A DNA stretch of 64,000 bases from Triangularia verruculosa (Eukaryota > Ascomycota > Sordariomycetes > Sordariales > Podosporaceae): the NCBI GenBank assembly GCA_033296885.1, contig MU863877.1, positions 372,001-436,000 of the forward strand, given 5' to 3'. Made by a program: the position numbers and the translations under genes. Of this stretch, positions 10,831 to 22,000 are shown in pieces (position 1 is the stretch's first letter; every line of letters starts with the position of its first letter). The notes under the pieces were generated by a model. That model did no database searches and was not told the DNA's origin. It saw only the letters and a list, made by a program, of their open reading frames with translations.

Positions 10831-11889
10831 ATGGAGTGGCTCAGCTCTCTGGCGACGACCGACAAGGCCATCAAAGCGGCCTTGATCGTGCATGGGGTTG
10901 CCCTCGTTGGGACAGTGCTACTTGCTCTTGACCAGTGGCGCTCAGAGAGTGAAACTAAACCACCACAACCAAAGCCACAATACATCACACAAGACACCGA
11001 GGATGCGCTGAAACTGGGCACTTTGGATACCTTGCTTGGTCACTACAACCACGCCATCCGCGAGACGGCAGTGAAAATAGTATGTGACAGAGCCGTCAAC
11101 GACAAGGACACCCTTGAGCAGCTTCTTTGGGGGATCACCCGGCCCAATTACGATGAGCGTAACAAGAACCTTCGCGCTCTGGCCGTGATTACCGATCCTC
11201 GTGAGTCGATAATCCTTTGCGATGCTACGAATGATAGGCTAATGGTGACCAAAGACTCCCTGGAAAAACTTCACACATGGAAGGCCTACGCAGCTCTTGT
11301 CCGCTCTCTGGAGCTCTCTCTTGATCCAGACCAAGAAGTCCTCGATCATGATGACTGGGATGAGTACCCGCTTCGCGACATGGCTGAGAAGCTCTGCCTC
11401 ATGTTTATCAGCCAACTGGTCAACACCTTTGACTGCGAGAAACTCGTCAAGGCCAAGTTCGTGGAGAAATGGCTATCCAAGCAAAACTGGGGCACCACCG
11501 AGGACGAGCGACAGCAGAACTTTTCGGCCTACCTACGCACCAAGAGCAACAGACTTGCCGAAATCATGTCTTCCATCAGACAAAGTCCAGCCGGGCGAGA
11601 GGCACTGCAAAAGTGCGGGCTCTTCCCGTATCCCGACGTTGAAGACAGCGAGCCCGACGACGACGACACGCGCTTGGTGGAGAGGTTCAGCGTTTTGTTT
11701 CCGGAGACTCTCGATGTGAGCAATCTAGATGAAGACCATCCTACTAGGGTGTTGCTTCGCTCGTTCCAGACGACTTCGGTACTCGAGAACCAGCGCGACC
11801 GCAACCAGAGGCACAGGGAGGCGATGGTGTTGAATGATGGAAGCGGCCCGGTGACGAGTGATGATATTATCCAGCGGGATCCGGCGTAG
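10831..11889 (+). CDS. N-terminally anchored helical protein, function unknown
   Basis: Single exon, 352 residues, starting at the first ATG (MEWLSSLATTDK). Residues about 15-34 form one hydrophobic segment that could be a signal anchor or membrane span. The rest is soluble and helix-rich: the stretch with GHYNHAIRETAVKIV (about 70-84) resembles an ARM/HEAT-type helical pair, and an acidic patch (DSEPDDDD) lies near 270. I do not recognise the family. It looks like a conserved fungal protein exposed on the cytosolic face of an organelle, which is inference. Codon use matches its neighbours. It shares a short promoter with NOP14. Confidence 0.8.
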   Translation: MEWLSSLATTDKAIKAALIVHGVALVGTVLLALDQWRSESETKPPQPKPQYITQDTEDALKLGTLDTLLGHYNHAIRETAVKIVCDRAVNDKDTLEQLLWGITRPNYDERNKNLRALAVITDPRESIILCDATNDRLMVTKDSLEKLHTWKAYAALVRSLELSLDPDQEVLDHDDWDEYPLRDMAEKLCLMFISQLVNTFDCEKLVKAKFVEKWLSKQNWGTTEDERQQNFSAYLRTKSNRLAEIMSSIRQSPAGREALQKCGLFPYPDVEDSEPDDDDTRLVERFSVLFPETLDVSNLDEDHPTRVLLRSFQTTSVLENQRDRNQRHREAMVLNDGSGPVTSDDIIQRDPA

Positions 11890-13895
11890 CCTGCGTGAGA
11901 AAGTCACCATATCTTGCATTGCCGTATTTTCCTACGGATACCGTTGCCGTCCATATAGGGATCTGTGACTCGGTTTTACTATCCCGTGTCACTCTACACT
12001 GATGCGGCCACAATCTCAACCTGAGATATGGACGGGACAAACCGCGGGGAAAAAGTGCTATATGGCATTCACGGGGATCACCCCTGTATCTGTGTGCTCT
12101 GCTCTGCGGCCAACGGACGGGACGGACAGCCACGAGAGGCGCTGGCTTGAGGCTTCCGGAACTGATGCGCGCATTCTGTCGCACAAGAACGGTGGGAGTT
12201 TTATGCGTACCGAACAGCCGGGACCGTGCAAACCATCGGCCAGCTGAGGCGCAGTTTCGGCGCAAGAAGTATGTCTGAGGAAAACTTCATTGCGACGCCA
12301 TGGTCATTGAAGACTTCTGGGTACCCGCTCGGTCTTGGAAATGGATCACTACTCTTCGGAAAATAACCAGCGATGGCGGCAAACGGTTCAATACGTGATA
12401 GCCGATTAAGACGAATTATCCGGGTTCTGCAGACCGGAATACACGTCCGTGGCTGGGTGGCCAGCCGTTTTACACACACAGTCCTGGCTATAGCTCTTGA
12501 GGAGAACATATCTGAATCGCGAGAGATTGGAGCCATAGGTAGAAGAAAACTCACTTCCTCTCCATGTTGGTGATGTTATCGTCGAATGTGGAATAGCCAG
12601 GCGGTTTCTTACATGCATGGCGGCAAGGGGCTCACACGTGGAAATGCAGCACTAAACCCCCTGCATTTCATGGTTGCATCAATCCAACAGCCACCGGGGA
12701 GACAGCTGACCACTGCAGGAGAGGGATCAAGATAGAAAAAGGTAAACAAAGCAGCTGGGCTGCGGGGGAGGGGGGACTGTAGGAAGAGAAATGGAAACGG
12801 GGTTATGAAGAGAAAAGAAAAGACCGGCGGAGAATGTGTTTGCCGTTGACATTTGTGGTATTAAAGATGAAGCTGTATCCATTTCCTCGAAGCCATAGAA
12901 GTGTCATAATGTCACTGAAGCTATCCAGACCAGCTTCCGCTGATTGATTGTCTCAAAGAATCTCTTGAACTGCTACGTGGCCATGGTGAGTCTTGATTTC
13001 GGGCTTTGTTTTCTTTCCCAATCTCGCCAGGCGCGGGGAGGGGGACACAGCAACGCCAATTAGAAGCTGCAGCGGCTTGAGATTGGGGGAGGCGAGTCCA
13101 CTCTCGAGCCACTTTCTTGCAGCTTCTGGCAGCTCTGGAAGCTCTCTCTGCAGCCTGACTGGCCGTTTGTTCCAGGCTGTCATTGACCAACAGCTGAACA
13201 GCATGACCATGTAGCAAAGTGAATTGAGAATAAATACAAAGGAGACGGGGGGGGAAGGGGGAAGGAGGAGAAGCTTCCACTCACGGTTGCTCCTTCTCTA
13301 CCAGGGTACAATATTTCCCCGATGAATGGATGGTACCCGACCATCTGCTCTTTCTGATCCTCTCTCTCTCTCTTTTTTGTGCTTGTGTGCTGTCACCAGA
13401 CACAGCCTAAAACCTCCACACCAATTGTCCATCGTCATCTCTGCTGCGATTACCTTTTCATTTCTCTACCAAAAAGAAAAAACAATAGTCGATTTTTGAG
13501 GGGCCAATTTACGACATTTCTTCGCTTTCCGATACGCCGCCCTACCCGAGATTTATTTTGACAACGTCTTTTACCAGCAAACCTTAGCGACCAGGAAAAA
13601 GAGCATTGTTCTTGCGGTTGCATTCCTTAGGGGAACGAAAGAGACGGATCCGACGACAAAAAAGGACAACCTTCTCTTCACTTCTGTTGATTTGGCTCTT
13701 TGTTCAGGGGAAGCTACCTGAGCTCGCTAGCGGTCGGCATTTCGCGCTGCCCCCCGTCTTCGGCGCGCCGGAAGGGTGTTCCCCAGTCTTTGGTTGGTGC
13801 TTGTGTGTGGGGAGGGGTGGGTGTAAACAATAAACTTTCCGACTGGGGGTTGGCCGCCAAGGTGCGCCGCCTCTCCAATTGGGTTGCCCGACACC
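11890..13895. other. 2-kb intergenic region, probable long leader of the CLIP-170 gene
   Basis: No supported gene; short frames on both strands lack domains. Features are G-rich runs near 12762-12777 and 13247-13271, a CT repeat with T run near 13359-13377, and T-rich or purine-rich stretches downstream to the start at 13896. Part of 13300-13895 is probably transcribed as a 5' leader with several short upstream frames. A non-coding transcript cannot be excluded. Confidence 0.5.
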
Positions 13896-16590
13896 ATGGC
13901 CACCACCATCACCAGCACGACTTCTTCGACTTACAACACCACCACCCGCCACACTTTGTCTAGGAGAAACGGTCGCGGTGGCCTCTCGTCCATTTCGACT
14001 CCCAACCTCAACCAGGTATACAACGCCCACTCTTCGGCAAACACGCGCCTCGCTGCCCCGCCCCCCGTTCCACAGCTCCTCTCGCGCAAAGCCTCCGTCG
14101 CCGCCCTGACGCAGAACTCGCTGGCCGGCATCCCCGACGACAGCGAAGCCTACGCCTACAACTCGGTCCTGGCCAGCGACAACAACAATAACAACAACAG
14201 CAACAGCATCATGCCGCTCACCCCCGGCCGCTTGAGCGTTGCCGGCGGAGATGACGTCCAGGTCGGCGATGTCATCGATGTCCCGGGAAACATGACGGGA
14301 ACCATCCGCTTCATCGGTCCCGTCACTGGTCGCAAGGGCACCTTTGTTGGTGTTGAGCTGCACCCGGACTTTGCTGGCCGCGGCAAGAACAGCGGTGATG
14401 TCGACAAGTAAGTCAACCATCTCTCTCCCTTGAGGACTCCTGCCATGCATGTGAATCTTGACTAACGGGGATACCCCTTCTCGCAGTGTTTTCTACTTTC
14501 GAACCAAGGACCCAAACACGGGCATCTTTCTTCCCATCTCCAAAGCCGTCAAACGAGAATCACCACTGCCCCCCATGCCGGCGACAAATTCGTATCCTTT
14601 GACACCGGCTAGCGCCGGCCTGAAGGTCGGAACTCAAAACTCGACAAACTTTACGCCACCGACGCCGGGCGTGCCCAAATTCAGCCAGTCCGTCGGTCCG
14701 GGCCGTGCTGCAAGTCCGATCGGGAAAAAGGTTGCGCGCCCGTCGCTGCCGCGTCCCGAGTCGCCGGTGAGAAGACTGCAGATGGCGCCGGCCCCGAGGC
14801 CCTCGATCGGCGCGCCTGCTCCCCCGAGATATGGAAGTCCGACGCCGAGCAAGTTTGCACAGAGTGTGAGAGGGACGGCCGGGGACCCGAGCAAGAGGCT
14901 GCCTACACATCAGCGGAAAGGTAGCGTCGGACCACGAAGTGTTAGTGTGCTAGGGGTGGCATCGACTGGTGGTTATCAGAATCACTTGGGAGAAGAGGAT
15001 GCGATGCCGCTGGGGGTGCAGAGGACGCAGACTAATGGGAGTGCTTCAGGGTCTGTCTCGAATTACAGCCTCAAAGTTCGACCAGTTTCACGGGCACAGT
15101 CTAGGATTGGGAGTCACGTCAATAACGAGGAGGTGGAGCGGCTCAAGGCTGAGCTCGAGGAACGGGACCGACAGCTTAAAGAACAGGCGGCGACACTGGT
15201 GGAGATGGAGAGCAGTTTGACAGAACTACAAGGGCTGATTGAGAACTCGGAGGGGCAAATGCAAGCTGGCGGGAGGAGGAGCAGTATCGATGACAAGGAC
15301 GCCAACGCGCTCAGGGCGGTGCTGAGGGAAAAGAATGAGAAGATTGCGATGCTGACGGCCGAGTTTGATGCGCACCGGGCGGACTTTCGGAGCACTATTG
15401 ATACCCTGGAGATGGCGAGCACCGAGACGGAGAGGGTGTATGAGAAGAAGATTGAGGAGCTGATGCAGGAAATTCAGGAGCTGCAGGACAGGACGGCAGA
15501 TGTGGACACGGTGGCTAACCAGCTTAAACAGCTGGAGGAGCTGGTGCAGGAGCTGGAAGAAGGGCTGGAGGATGCGAGGAGAGGGGAAGCAGAAGCGAGA
15601 GGAGAAGTGGAGTTTCTAAGGGGAGAGGTGGAGAGGACGAGAAGTGAGTTGAGGAGAGAGAGGGAAAAGGCGCAGTTTGCGACAAATGGAGCGTCACCGG
15701 GTGGAAGTGTTACGTCCAAGGAGCTGGAACAGAAGGAGGATGAGATTAGAGGTCTAAAGGCGATTATTCATTCGTTGAGTAGGGATGCGGTGCCGAATGA
15801 CGATGCCGAGAGGACGCCTGCTGGAGCTCACCAAGGGGAGTCTATTGAAGATCGTCTTGCCAGGGAGAAGCTCGAGCGGGAGGTTGCTGAGCTCAGGGCA
15901 CTGGTGGAGAGCAAGAGCAGCCGGGAGGAAACGCTTGAGCGGGAGCTGGAGACACTTCGTCGGGGTGTCAATACCAGCGGACCGGGTCATCGTGGTAGCG
16001 CGGCTATGACGGTTGGCAGTGGTAACGACAGGAACTCGTACCGAGATTCGAGGGGGACGGTGGTTCTTGCGCCGAGGAGCCCGGATCACAACAACCACAA
16101 GAACGGCACTGGGAAGCACAGCCGCGGGAATACTCTCGATACCATGCCGGAAAGCGATTCTTATAGCACCGCCACGGGGGATAGTACCCTTTGGTGCGAG
16201 ATTTGCGAGACGGCCGGCCATGATATTCTGACTTGCACGAATGTTTTCCCGGATCAGCAACAACATCAATCTCAGCAACAGCACGACAGGGATAGCAACA
16301 AGACGCCTGATGTGGAGAGCATCGGCGGTGCCCTGGTGGAAGAGGTCAAGCCTGCGCCGTTGTCTCCGATCAAGGCCAACAAGAGCAGCGTCATGGCTAC
16401 GGTTACGGACGTGATGGTGGCTGCTGTGCCGGAGGTGGAGAAGCCGATCAAGATCAATCCGGCGATTGTGCAGGCGGAGGGGCCGGTGGCGAGTAAGGAG
16501 GGGGGACAGGTGGACGAGGGGAAGTGGTGCGCGATTTGCGAGAGGGATGGGCATGATAGTGTGAGCTGCCCGTTTGAGGATGAGTTTTAG
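13896..16590 (+). CDS. CLIP-170/ClipA-type microtubule plus-end tracking protein
   Basis: Two exons, 13896-14407 and 14487-16590; the 79-nt intron (GTAAGT...CAG) splits the Asn codon inside the CAP-Gly domain. Protein of 871 residues. The ATG at 13896 is used because the frame extends upstream only through non-ATG codons. Order: disordered N terminus with a poly-Asn run (about 95-103), CAP-Gly domain (about 119-192, with KGTFVGVELH and the GKNSGDVDN groove motif), basic Ser/Pro-rich linker (about 200-370), long coiled coil (about 383-666), and two C-terminal zinc knuckles of form CxxCxxxGHxxxxC (about 740 and 850-871). CAP-Gly, coiled coil and paired knuckles together define CLIP-170. Family members bind growing microtubule ends and link to dynein and kinesin transport; the A. 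nidulans counterpart is ClipA. The coding strand is C-rich at the 5' end and G-rich from about 15100. Confidence 0.93.
14176..14207 (+). repeat. AAC-type microsatellite coding poly-Asn/Ser
   Basis: Imperfect AAC/AAT/AGC trinucleotide run inside the first exon of the CLIP-170 homolog, coding Asn with some Ser. In frame, so length change would alter only a disordered linker. Confidence 0.8.
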
Positions 16591-17477
16591 GGGACTATTG
16601 GGGGCGTGTTCCTGAGAGCGGCGGTTGTTCCTTTGCTTTGATGATGGAGGGTAGAGATTTGTAATAGGGAGAGGTTTTAAGAGAAGAGGTGTTGTTTTCT
16701 TGTACACACATGATGTTGTTGTTATTATTATTATTGCAGCTTTGATTGAGAGGGATTATGTTATAAGGGGTTTTTTCTCTACCGGCTGGGTAGATAGGGA
16801 TGGGATGTGGGATGGGGGATATGGGAAGAAGATTTCAGAGGAGATGGAAATGAGAATGGAATGGTTGAGAGGTTCTATTATAAGTTGCTAGCATTGCTGT
16901 GGTGTGTAAGCTCTGGGAATAGAGGGGTGTTGGTTTCTGGAGGCTGTTTTGGAGTGTGACATGGCAACTGGTGAGAGTGTTCATTGTAAACATCACCTAG
17001 TAATCCTTTCTCGTTTCGAGTGCTTCTTTTGTCTAGATATGTAGTGGTAGACATGCAGCCATGTGAATGATGGCCGTGATGCTAGGCAACGCAAGCTGTG
17101 GTGGAGAAGGCCTTCAAGGTACGGCCGCTGCGGGAAGGGTAGCTGGAGGGCAGCCCCACACTGATCCCTGTCTGGGCGAATTAGCGGGCGGGCTGCGCCT
17201 GACAGCATTGCGCAGCAACTCCAGCAGGAAGGTGGCAGGACACAATGGGCCAGCTTTTTGTTATCTCTTACAACAACTACAGCTGACATCTTGCGCAATT
17301 CATTGGCCTCTTATTTCTGGGGACAGGATCCTCAGTTCATCACTCTAAACGCTACCCAAGGCAGAAGGAAAGCTGTTCCTATCCCTCGGTTGATCGGGCC
17401 CTTCCTATCAACATTGACAACAGCGATTGCTGTGTCGCAACAACCACGACAAACACCAACCACTTACGACAGCAACA
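16591..17477. other. Intergenic: CLIP-170 3' UTR and kinase promoter
   Basis: No supported gene. Contains a GTT/ATT trinucleotide run near 16713-16735 in the probable 3' UTR. The stretch from about 17200 forms the upstream region of the kinase that starts at 17478. Nothing else recognisable was seen. Confidence 0.55.
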
Positions 17478-18767
17478 ATGTCACAACTCCTCGATCTCCT
17501 CACCTCCCTCACCTCCTGCCTCCCCTGCCTCCCCTCCTCCCCGACCCTCAAAATCAACTCCCGCTCCCTCAAAATCTTGCGGCTACTCGGCGAAGGCGGC
17601 TTCAGCTACGTCTACCTAGTGCAATCCCTCTCCTCCCCGCACGAGCTCTACGCCCTCAAGAAAATCCGCTGTCCCTTCGGCGCGGAATCTGTGTCTCTCG
17701 CAATGAAGGAAGTCGAAGCGTACAAGATCTTCGGTTCCACGCCGGGGATCATCCATTCTGTGGACTACAGCATCGCGACGGAACGGGGCGGGGGAGAAGA
17801 AAGTAAAACGGTGTATGTGCTGCTGCCGTACTACAAGAGGGGGAATCTGCAGGATATGATCAATGCGAATCTGGTGAACCACTCCAGGTTTCCAGAAAAA
17901 AAATTGATGGGGTTGTTTTTGGGGGTCTGTAGGGCGTTGAGGGGGATGCATGTTTATGAGGGGAGTACCGAAGGGGAGGGGATGGTGGTGCCGGGACAGG
18001 GGAAACGGAGTGGAAATGGTGTGAATAGAGGCGCCGATCAGGATGATGAACAGGAGCAAGGAAGGAGTTTGTTGACAGAGGACGAAAGGGTTGCGCAGGC
18101 GAGGGCTACGGGGGGTAAGAGGAGGAGTTATGCTCATAGGGATATTAAACCTGGTTTGTTTCCCTCCTTTCCCTTTTTAAATATATGGTAAAGCTAATGG
18201 TAAAAAAACACAGGAAATATCATGATCTCCGACTCAGGCTCAGACCCAATTCTAATGGACCTCGGCTCCGTAGCTGAGTCCCCCCTCCCCATCACCTCCC
18301 GCTCCCTTGCCATTGCCACGCAAGACACTGCTGCCGAGCACAGTACCATGCCCTACCGCGCGCCGGAACTGTTTGATGTAAAAACTGGCACGGTGATTGA
18401 TACAAAGGTTGATATTTGGTCAATGGGATGCACGTTATACGCGTGTTTGGTAGGGAAATCACCGTTTGAGATGCGATCAGACGAAACGGGTGGGTCGTTG
18501 TCTATCTGTGTGTTATCAGGAGACTGGAGGTTTCCGGATGAGGGGCCGGGAGCGAAGAAGAAGAAGAATAAGGGGAAGGGAACGGGACCGGGACCGGCAG
18601 AGGGCGGGGCAGCACAGGCGGAGGAGGAAGAGGGGGTCATCAGCGAGCCGATACGGGAGGTGGTGAGGAGATGCTTGAGGGTGGAGCCGAGTGAGAGGCC
18701 GGATATTGACGAGTTGATTGAGATGGTGGAGCAAGTTTTGGAGGTTTTGCCTGAGGATGAGGTTTAG
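17478..18767 (+). CDS. STK16/Env7-type serine/threonine kinase (NAK family)
   Basis: Two exons, 17478-18153 and 18214-18767; the 60-nt intron falls in the catalytic loop (HRDIKPG/N). Protein of 409 residues. The frame extends upstream only with a TTG, so the ATG at 17478 is the start. Motifs: P-loop GEGGFSYV (38-45), ATP-binding lysine in ALKK (K61), HRD with D222, DLG instead of DFG (241-243), and MPYRAPELF. The DLGS and activation-segment style match mammalian STK16 and yeast Env7. C14 and C17 near the N terminus are probable palmitoylation sites, as in these kinases, which sit on Golgi or vacuole membranes. Env7 restrains vacuole fusion in yeast. Oddity: a Gly/acidic-rich insert (about 160-212) sits just before the catalytic loop. 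Neighbours DOP1 and MON1 are also endomembrane genes. Confidence 0.92.
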
Positions 18768-19005
18768 AAGGGGAAAAATGATGTGGATGAATATTTTGGG
18801 AGGGATTGTTTTGTTGCTTGGGGTTTTGGGTGTTGAGGGTTGGATCTTGTACATTATATTCTGGAACGGACAGTTATGGGGGAAGACATATTTCACAAGT
18901 TGGAACTTGATATTGCATATCAATTCCTTGAAACTCCATTTTCCTCATCGCTCTTTTCCCTATCTCACCACCACTACCATTACCGCGATTTTAACCCCCC
19001 CCTTT

Positions 19006-22000
19006 TCACAAAGCCCTCACAACACCCCCCTCATCAAAAACATCCCTCACCACGCCCCCCACCACCCCCTCCAAATCAACCCTCTCCATCGCATACCGAC
19101 TCTCAAAAACCCAGATACTCAACTGCCCGAAAAACGGCCTCAGCACTTTTGCGATTAGCTCATCCCTCCTCTCCAGACTCACACCTTCACAGTCAATAAC
19201 CCCCCCCAGCAACAACTTCCTCCCAGTCCCTCCTCCCCCTTCCCCCGCCGCAGTAGCATGCCCCGACACCCCCGCCGCCCCCAACTCCTCGCTAACCTCA
19301 TCAACCAGCGCAACAGGCTTGAACCCCGCCGGCCTGTACACCGCGTCAACCGTATCCGTCACAAACAGCCACTCACACAACTGAAAATCATCCGGCGCCA
19401 GACAAACCAGCAAATCCAGCAGCTTGCACGCCTGAAGCAGACTGGCATTATTGTACGTATCCGCCTGCGGAGAATGGTCAGGCGCAACAACGGAAGAAAC
19501 AGCGCTGTGCAGCTCGGAATTGATCACCGGCCAGATCGCCGCTAGATGAACGGGACTTGTCTTGAGTACTAACGCTCTAAAAAGCAAAAAGACTTCTGCT
19601 CTTGTCGTTGAGGACGGGGAGCTGGTGGAGGTTGCACCCAGTAACTCGATTAATTTATCCAGGATTGGACTCAAGTCAGCGGCAAAAGCGTCGTAGGGAC
19701 AGGCGAGGATTAGCGTGGCTATCCGCCGGAGGTTGAGCTGGGTTTTTCTGTCTGCTTCTAACCGGGCGGAGGTGGCTCCGACGCCGAACACGATACCAGC
19801 TGTGGTTGGAGGGGTAATGCGAGCGAGGAGCTCCGGGAGACGGTCCTTGTCTGTCGCTGCCCATTGTTTTAATAAGGGTATCCAACCCGACTGAACAAGA
19901 CCGAGGTTAGACCCAAAAAAACGCGAGTCGTTGAAGGCGTCGGCTACGTCTTTTTTCCAGGACTTTTGGTTGTTCGGGAGGCGGGAGAGTTCCTGGAGGA
20001 GGAGGAGTGTGTTTTTGGATACTGTATCGGGAAAGGATTTTGATCGGAGGGTAGGTCCGATCACATTGGCCGAGATAGCCGTCGCCGCCGCAAGAATCCG
20101 GTCATTCTCGACTAGAATCTTGGGGAGGTTCGGTACGATGGTCGCGAGGATTCCAACGACGTCGTCGGCGCGGTTTGCGGGAAGTCTATTCACCGGAGAT
20201 ACCTGCCGAGATTGTTGTTGTTGTTGTTGTTCGCTGCTCCGCTTTCCCTCGGGGGTAGTGTCGGTGAAAGAAGTTGGCCGGGTGGTGAAGATGGCCGTTA
20301 GCAGCCTCAAAAAGAGGTCTGCCAGCTCTCGTCGCATCTTCCTCTGCTCCCCAAAGTTGGTGTTGTCCACCTTCTCCCCCAGTATCGCCGCAAACTCCAG
20401 GAGGGAAGGCAGCGTCTGCCTGTGCGGGAATGGATTCCCTAACAGATCCTTCAAGAAAGCCGTGCAATCACCCCAAATCTCATCCATTGTGTCGTCCTCC
20501 AACGAACGGGTGTAGTCCACCAAAAAGATCACCACATCCGTGTCCTGCAGCTCGATGGTCTGGGTTGATCTCCTTGATGGATCCAAGGCGCCCGGGTTGG
20601 TTCGGCTGTAAATCGCATTGAACAATGCTGGAATTGTATGCTTTGGCCGTGACCCATCCAGCGCCGGAAGGAGGTTAAACACCTCGCCATGTTTCGACTG
20701 GTCTGGGTTATCGAGTGCATCCTTCCATATCCCAATGACCGTCTCCAAACACTCGAGTGTCTCGGCAGCAAAGAGGTGCTCTAGCAGTCTCCTCGCGCGA
20801 TTCCTCATGCGCAAGGAGGTGAATCCGAACGAGGCACCAGAGGTGCTATCTTGTCGTGCCGCGTCGCTTCCTTGGCCCCATGACCATATGGTGAAGCAAA
20901 TACGAACAGCGTCTTGGAAGGCAAGCAAAACAGTAAGCCTGTCATTGGCGGTGGCGCTGCGGGACTGCGGCGTGTCATTGGAAAAGACGCTCAAACCCAT
21001 GTTTCCAAAGAAACCCTGAGGCTGCTCTGGACCCTTGACAACCGGGGCTCTGGCCTCTTCAGCCAGCAGCCTGTCGTGTCCGTTGGCCAGAACCTGCTCG
21101 AGGCCGTTGAGAAGAGAGATGAGGGTAGTCTCAGGGGCACCGGGAGCCTGGGATAGGGCCTGGTTTGGTGTTCGGAAGAGGTGTTGGAGGTTGCTGAAAG
21201 TGCTGCTGATTTGACTGCAGAGGGTCTCCACTAGAGGTATCAAGACTTGAAAGATAGAGTCCGCATACAGAGGTAGACACTCGCTGAGGAAGCTGACCCA
21301 GCTGTCCAGCACAGGGCGGCTGCTTGGTGAGCTAAGACCGGCCAAGATGCATTTGAGTAGGGTGGGAGGTAGCGGTGGTAACTGGGCCTGCGGTCTCTCA
21401 TTTGTCACTGATATCCTGAAGCTCTTGCTTCTCTCTCCTGTCAACGAAAGTTGTTTCTCGGCTATCGGCAACGTGGGAAGCTCAACCGGAACAAGCTCAC
21501 GGAGTTTGAGGGCGGCAAAGACAACATCGAGCAGGAGAACTTGGACATAGGGATCGGGTCCGGTCAGAGACTTGGAGAGCTTCTCAATGAGGAGGTGTTC
21601 CAGTTTGAGTTTCGAAAGAGGTCCGGCAAACGGGTTAAGAAGGATCTGATGCAGTACTGTCAAGGCAGCGCGGTATAGTTGGGCGATCCTGATTTTTGAC
21701 AGTTCGTCCCCGGGTATTTCGTCGCAAGCCATGCATTGAAGACAAACATGGAGGAAGAATTCTTGAAGCGTCACATCTTCATCCGTACCAACTATCTACA
21801 GTCAGAAAAACACATCGAAATAGTTCTCGCAGGAAGCTTACCTATTTCCGCAACAGGCGGGCTGGACCTGATGGTTCTCTTGGACAGGACTCCCCAAGCG
21901 GCATCTGGTGCCCACCGTAAGACGCTTGAAAGAGCACGGACATAGTACAGTCCCAAGTCGAGGTCGTCTTCATTGGTGAAATGGACATCTTGAGGGTCAG

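Noticed and set aside
13704..14450. 248-codon - strand frame opposite the CLIP-170 first exon
   Set aside because: Antisense shadow of the GC-rich CAP-Gly exon.
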